The notes under the pieces were generated by a model, which worked only from the letters and a program-made list of their open reading frames with translations, was not told where the DNA came from and searched no databases. Source: Cranoglanis bouderius (lineage: Eukaryota > Chordata > Actinopteri > Siluriformes > Cranoglanididae). Taken from it: a DNA stretch of 64,000 bases. The position numbers and the translations under genes were made by a program. Position 1 is the first letter of the stretch, and the number at the start of each line of letters is the position of its first letter. Below, piece after piece: positions 27,401 to 33,400 of the stretch. Location: assembly GCA_023630585.1 (NCBI GenBank), contig CM042566.1, forward strand, positions 9,693,754-9,757,753. The letters are read 5' to 3'.

Positions 27401-30400
27401 ACTGAAAACCTCCAGTAATTTGTAAACTATTACACTTCTATTGTTTGCAAAATAACACAATATTATATTAAGATTACTGAATCTTCCCCTTCTACCCTTA
27501 CTTCCAAGTGGCATACTATTCAGAACATTTTTTTCAGGTCCCGGACCTAATCTGAAGCAAGAGGCCCAGAGTAATGTCTCAAAGCAGAGGAAAGATGTGT
27601 TGAGAGATGCCAATGCTGATATGGTCTACCAACTGCAATCACCAATGCGAAACTTGACAATTTCCAAAAAACACTTGATTCATTTACATTTTTATTTATT
27701 CCCTTGGCAGACTTATTCAGAATGAGTAACAAGTGATTAACAACCAGTCCAAGCACCAAGCTAAGCAGCTGAGCCTTAACAATGTTGTTCAAGGACCCAA
27801 AGGTGGCTACCAAGTAGTCTTTGGATTTGAACTCGCAACCATGCTTAACCGCTAGACCGTTGATTTCCACTAACCTATAAGTTGAGCAGTGATCTGAGAA
27901 GTGTAGAATAAGGATGAGAGGCAAGGACCGTTGGGAAGCAACAGGAGAGACGACAGACAAAAAATCCTATTAGGGTGCTTCCACATATGCAGCGTTTAGT
28001 CTGTTTGAATTAAACCCTGGTGTGTTTCCTCTTTGATGTGCTTCATTAAAGCAGGTGGGAACACAGCATTCACACTCTGTGTGGAACAAAAGAACCGGTC
28101 CGGGACCGACATAGTCTCAGTCCGCTTCCAGTCAAAATGTAGTGTGGTTCGATTGCACTGAGAAAGCAATTTAAGCGCTATAGCACATAAGAAAGGGAAA
28201 TTAAACAGTAGATGTGATTTATTAAGTTATTTATTTGTATAATTATCTACTAACCCCATTTCCATAAAAGTTGGGATTTTTTTCTAAAATGCAATAAAAC
28301 CAAAAATCTTTGATTTGTCAAGTCTCTTGGAACTTTAACTGACAAAAGTACAAAGAAAAGATATTCAGTGTTTTCACTGACCAACTTAATTGTATTTTGT
28401 AAATATAAACAAATTTAGAATTTGATGCCTGCAACACAGTCAAACAAAAGCTGGGACAGACACAAAATAAGACTGAAAAGTTTAAAGAATATTCAAGTAA
28501 CACCATTTTGGAGGATCAGGTTAATTGGTAACAGGGGAGGGTATCAGGATTGGGCATAAAAGAAGCATCCACCAAAAGCTAAGTCTTTGCAAGCAAGGAT
28601 GGGTTGTGGCTCACCACTTTGTACCAGACTTCATGGGAGAATTGTCAGTCAGTTCAAAAAGAACATTGCTCAATGCAAGATTGCAAAGAATTTAGGTCTT
28701 TCACAATCTACAGCACATAATACTGTGAAATGATTCAGGGATTCTGGAGAAATCTCAGTGCGTAAAGGGCAAGGCCAGAAACCACTGTTGAATGTGCATG
28801 ATCTTTGAGCCCTCAGGCGGCATTGTCTGAGAAATCATCATGCTACTGTGATAAATATAACCACATGGGCTCAGGAGTACTTCGGAAAACCGTTGTCACT
28901 TAACACAGTCAGCCGCTACATCCAGAAATGCAACCCAAAACTCTATTACGCAAGGAGGAAGCCACACATCAACTCTATGCAGAAACGCCGCTGAGTTCTC
29001 TGGGCCCGAGCTCATCTCAGATGGACTGAAAGGCAGTGGAAATGAGTGTTGCGGTCAGATGAGTCCACGTTTTAGCTTGTTTTCAGGAAAAACGGACGCC
29101 GAGTTCTCCATGCCAAAGATGAAAAAGACGAACCAGACTGTTATAAGCGAAAGGTGCAACAGCCAGCATCTGTGATGGTATGGGGGTGCATCAGTGCCCA
29201 CGGCATGGGTGACTTGCATATGTGTGAAGGTACCACTGACGCATATATTTGTTTTTTTTTGTTTTTTTTATAGAGACATATTCTGCCATCAAGGCAATGT
29301 CTTTTCTCAGGAAGTCCATGATTATTTCAGCAGGACAATCCCAGGCCTCATTCTGCACATGCTACAACAGCGTGGCTTCGTAGACAGTGTGTGTGCGCTT
29401 GACTGGCCTGCCAGCAGTCCAGATCTGTCTCTTATGGCGCATCATGAAGAGGAGAATCAGACAATGGTGACCAAGGACTGTTGTCTTGTATCAAGCAAAA
29501 ATGGGTAAAAATTCCACTTGCAAAACTACAACAATTAGTATCCTCAGTTCCCAAACGATTAAAAAGTGTAATTACAATGTAACACAGTGGTAAACATGCC
29601 TCTGTCCCGACTTTTTTTTTGAGTGTGTTACAGGCATCAAATTCTAAATTTAAAACAATTATGTTGGTCAGTGAAAACACTGAATATCTATTCTTTGTTC
29701 TTTTCTCAGTTAATTAAAGTTTCAAGAGACTTGACAAATCACAGATTTTTGTTTTTATTGCATTTTAGAAAAAATACAATTATGGAAATGGGGTTAGTAG
29801 TAATTTACTGAGAGCCTACTCTGTGTTCTCAATGCATGGTGATTCTTAAAAAATTCTTTATTATTACATGTACCTGGTAAACGTTTGTTTATCTTTTTGC
29901 AGATCTTAATGAAACCGTTTTCCCCTCAGCCAAGGTTTTTTTTCTTCACTTTTTGGTTGGTTTAATTATGTGTAGTGCGAAATTAAACCAGTAGCAAATT
30001 AACCAAAAGTATCAATTTTGCTCTGATATGGACTCTGTTAATGGACTAATAGGTGTGAAAGTGCCTTTAGTGTATATAATTGTGTTAAGCCATTGCTAAA
30101 ACCACTGGCTCTAATTCAGCCAACACAGACTAATAAGAAACAATAAACAATAACAAAAAAATAACAATAAGCAAGAAATACAATATCAATTGGCACTTAC
30201 AGCTTATGTATAAATAAACTAAAAGTGATGGGTGAGTGTATTAATAAAAATTAATACACTCACCCATCACTTCATTAGAAAGACGTGTACACCTACTCAT
30301 TTATGCAATTATCCAATCAGCCAATCATGTGGCAGCAGTGCATTAAATAAAATCATGCAGATAAAAGTTAAGAGCTTCATTTAATGTTCACATACAATAT

Positions 30401-33400
30401 CAGAATGGGGGGAAAATGTGATCTCAGTCACTTTGACGATGGCATGGTTATTGGTGTCTGGTATTTCCGGGCTTTTTATACACTACAATCTTTAAAGTTT
30501 TTGCAGAACAGTGCTAAAAACAAACAAACTAACTAAAAAAAGAATTCACTGAACGGTAGTTCTGCGGCCTGAAATGCCTTGTTGATGAGAGAGGTCAGAG
30601 GAGAATGGCCAAACTGGTTTGATCTGACAGCAAGGTTATGGTAACTCAAATAACCACTCTTTACAACCATGGTGAGCAAAAAAGCATTTCAGAATACACA
30701 ACATATCATGGGCTGATGGGCTACAACAGCAAAAAGACCTCACTGGGTTCCATTCCTGTCAGCCAAGAACAGGAATCTGAGGCTACAGTGAGCACAGTTG
30801 AGATGTGTTGATTCTCTAACATACATCAGTAAATCCAACATTTATCAATCCAGGCCAAGATACTCAACAAACCAACCATGCAAAATATTAGTCCATATTT
30901 AAATATGGAATTCATACACATAAGGAATCTGAACCTCATGTTCTTGGCTGACTTGATGTGGTCTTCTGCTGTTTTAGCCCATTCACCTCAAGGTTTGATG
31001 TGTTGTGCATTCTGAGATGCTTTTCTGCTCACCACGGTTGTAAAGAGTGCTTATTTGAGTTACTATAGACTTCCAGTCACATCAAACCACTCTGGTCATT
31101 CTCCTCTGATCTCTCTCATCTCTCACAAGGTGTTTCAGCCTGCAGATCCTCTGCTCACAGGATGTTTTTTTTTTATTTTTCGCAACATTCTGTGTAAACT
31201 CTAGTGACTGTTGTGTGTTAGATTCCTAGGAGGTCAGCAGTTTCTGAAATACTCAAGCCAGCCCATCTGGTACCAACATCCGTGCCACAATCAGAGTCAC
31301 AGGAATCACACTTTTTCTTCATTCTGATGTTTGATGTGAACATTAACTGAAGCTCTTGACCTGTATCTGCATGATGTTTTCCATTGCACTGCTGCTACAT
31401 GATTGGCTGATTAGATAACTGCATGAATGTGCAGGTGTCCGTTACTTAAACTGTTCAGAGACTGACCAAGAAGAGTCACTCCTTTTCAGCAACTTATGGG
31501 ATCCAAAAAGGGGGGGAACGTTTCAAACAAATTTCTGTCAACTGCTTCTAGTAGCAACTTACTGCCCAGAGTCAACAGTTAATGCCAGTAAATGGATTCA
31601 CTCCAGTTAATTGTACAGTGTAATTACCCCTGATCCCGGGCTCCTGCTGGAGCCCATAATGTTAATTGCCAATCCTCAAACTCTTAATCACCAGTGGCAC
31701 ATTATTTAGTCTTGAAAATCAGAACTCAGCACAGCTAACAGTGTTAAAAAGCACCGTGTCCTCTTGACCCAGTGACCGTGACTCATCCGGCAAAGCCCAT
31801 CAAGATACTGAACGCGGCTCTTTGCCTGCTGTCTTTGATGGGTTTTTGTTGGCATGGTGAAGCTGCTGTCTGGTTCTCTTATGAAGGCCTTAGAGAGCTC
31901 TCATTTCCTTCTGAAGTGTGCTCTGCTGGAGGTTTTGGGGATGCAGAGTGATCCAGCAATGCTTAGTACTTCTGCCAAGTTTTACAACCTTTACAGCTCC
32001 AATAAAGTGTGCACACATGCACAAACACTTTCAAACCGTCTGCTGCGTCGATCACCAGCAACAGGTGTCAAATAACACCATTTCTCCAATTTGCTTGAAG
32101 CCAGGACCCTGGCTGTAGAAAACGGAGTCATTTAATTAGCAACCGAGAAAAGACATGAAAACCTGAACAGGAATCTGCTCTTGGACAAAATTCAGGCAAA
32201 TTATTGTTATTATTGTCGTACTATTATATGTGTACTGTACCTAGAATTGGGAGGACAATTATGGTAAAGTACAGTATATTTAAGATCTGATAATCAACAT
32301 GCCAATTTCTCAAGTGATGGCAGACACCAGAGAAAAGAGAGCAATTTAGGAAAATGCAAAGCTAGTTGCCTAGCACCTGGGTCAGACAGCAGCTCTCCAA
32401 CCCCTCCTCCTCCCAACTCACTTGCAGCCTGCTGTCGTCACGCCATCCTTTCGTCTCTGTGACTAGTGTCCCTAGATACAGCACTAGAGAAGGAGCCATG
32501 CTGCTGCTCCCGCCTGCCAAAAAAACCTTTCATCCCCACGATCCAAGGTCACAGAACCTCTCTTCAATACCATTGATGTTTATGAGAGCAAAGAAAGTAC
32601 TGAGGGAGAGCCTTTTCCCTGGAACTGTTTGTCAATTTTCTGTTATTCGGTGACATTACATAACACAGACACTGCCGTAAACATGACAATGTATGTAGTA
32701 TGTGCATCCACTTCCATCCTTAAGGCCATTTCATTCAAACTCTTTCACATCCATTACTGATCATAACAATGTTGGTCAATCGTCTCCAGGCAATAAAAAG
32801 AGAAAAAACCTGGAAGAAATTGCAGGTCTGAGACAGGGGCGGTCACCTTCCCATCGAGTAAAAGATTATAAAATCAATATGAACTCGCAGTCAGACATAC
32901 AAAAGGTGTCTGTGCTTTCCGTATGCACACCCAAACATTACAAGCACCTAGTAATAGTACGTCACCGAAAGGGCTTCATCACTGTTTTCAAATTTAACCA
33001 TCTAAAATGACAATCCCAGTCGATCTGTCGATTTGACAATCCCAGCTGGATAACTGAAAACATATGTTGATGGCTTTGGAAATCCCTTCACATGGTCAAT
33101 TTTTCTACTCTATACATAGTTCTGGAAACTACAGGCTTCCCTTTTGCACACAGTATCTCACCCATAAGTTCTAGCATTTTAAAGTGTGGTTACTCTGAGA
33201 AGTCAAAAACCACAAAATTGCATTTCTGACTCCAGTCATGGCATTTGAGGAACAGGAGCCGTATTGTCTTAACGTCTCTTGACTTGTTTGAGCTCTGGCC
33301 TCTCTTACATTGGTGTGGACCATGAATAATATGACAGCTCATGTTTATCCCATCTACAAACTACAGTTCAATTTAATTTCAGCTGTATGGCATTTTTAAC

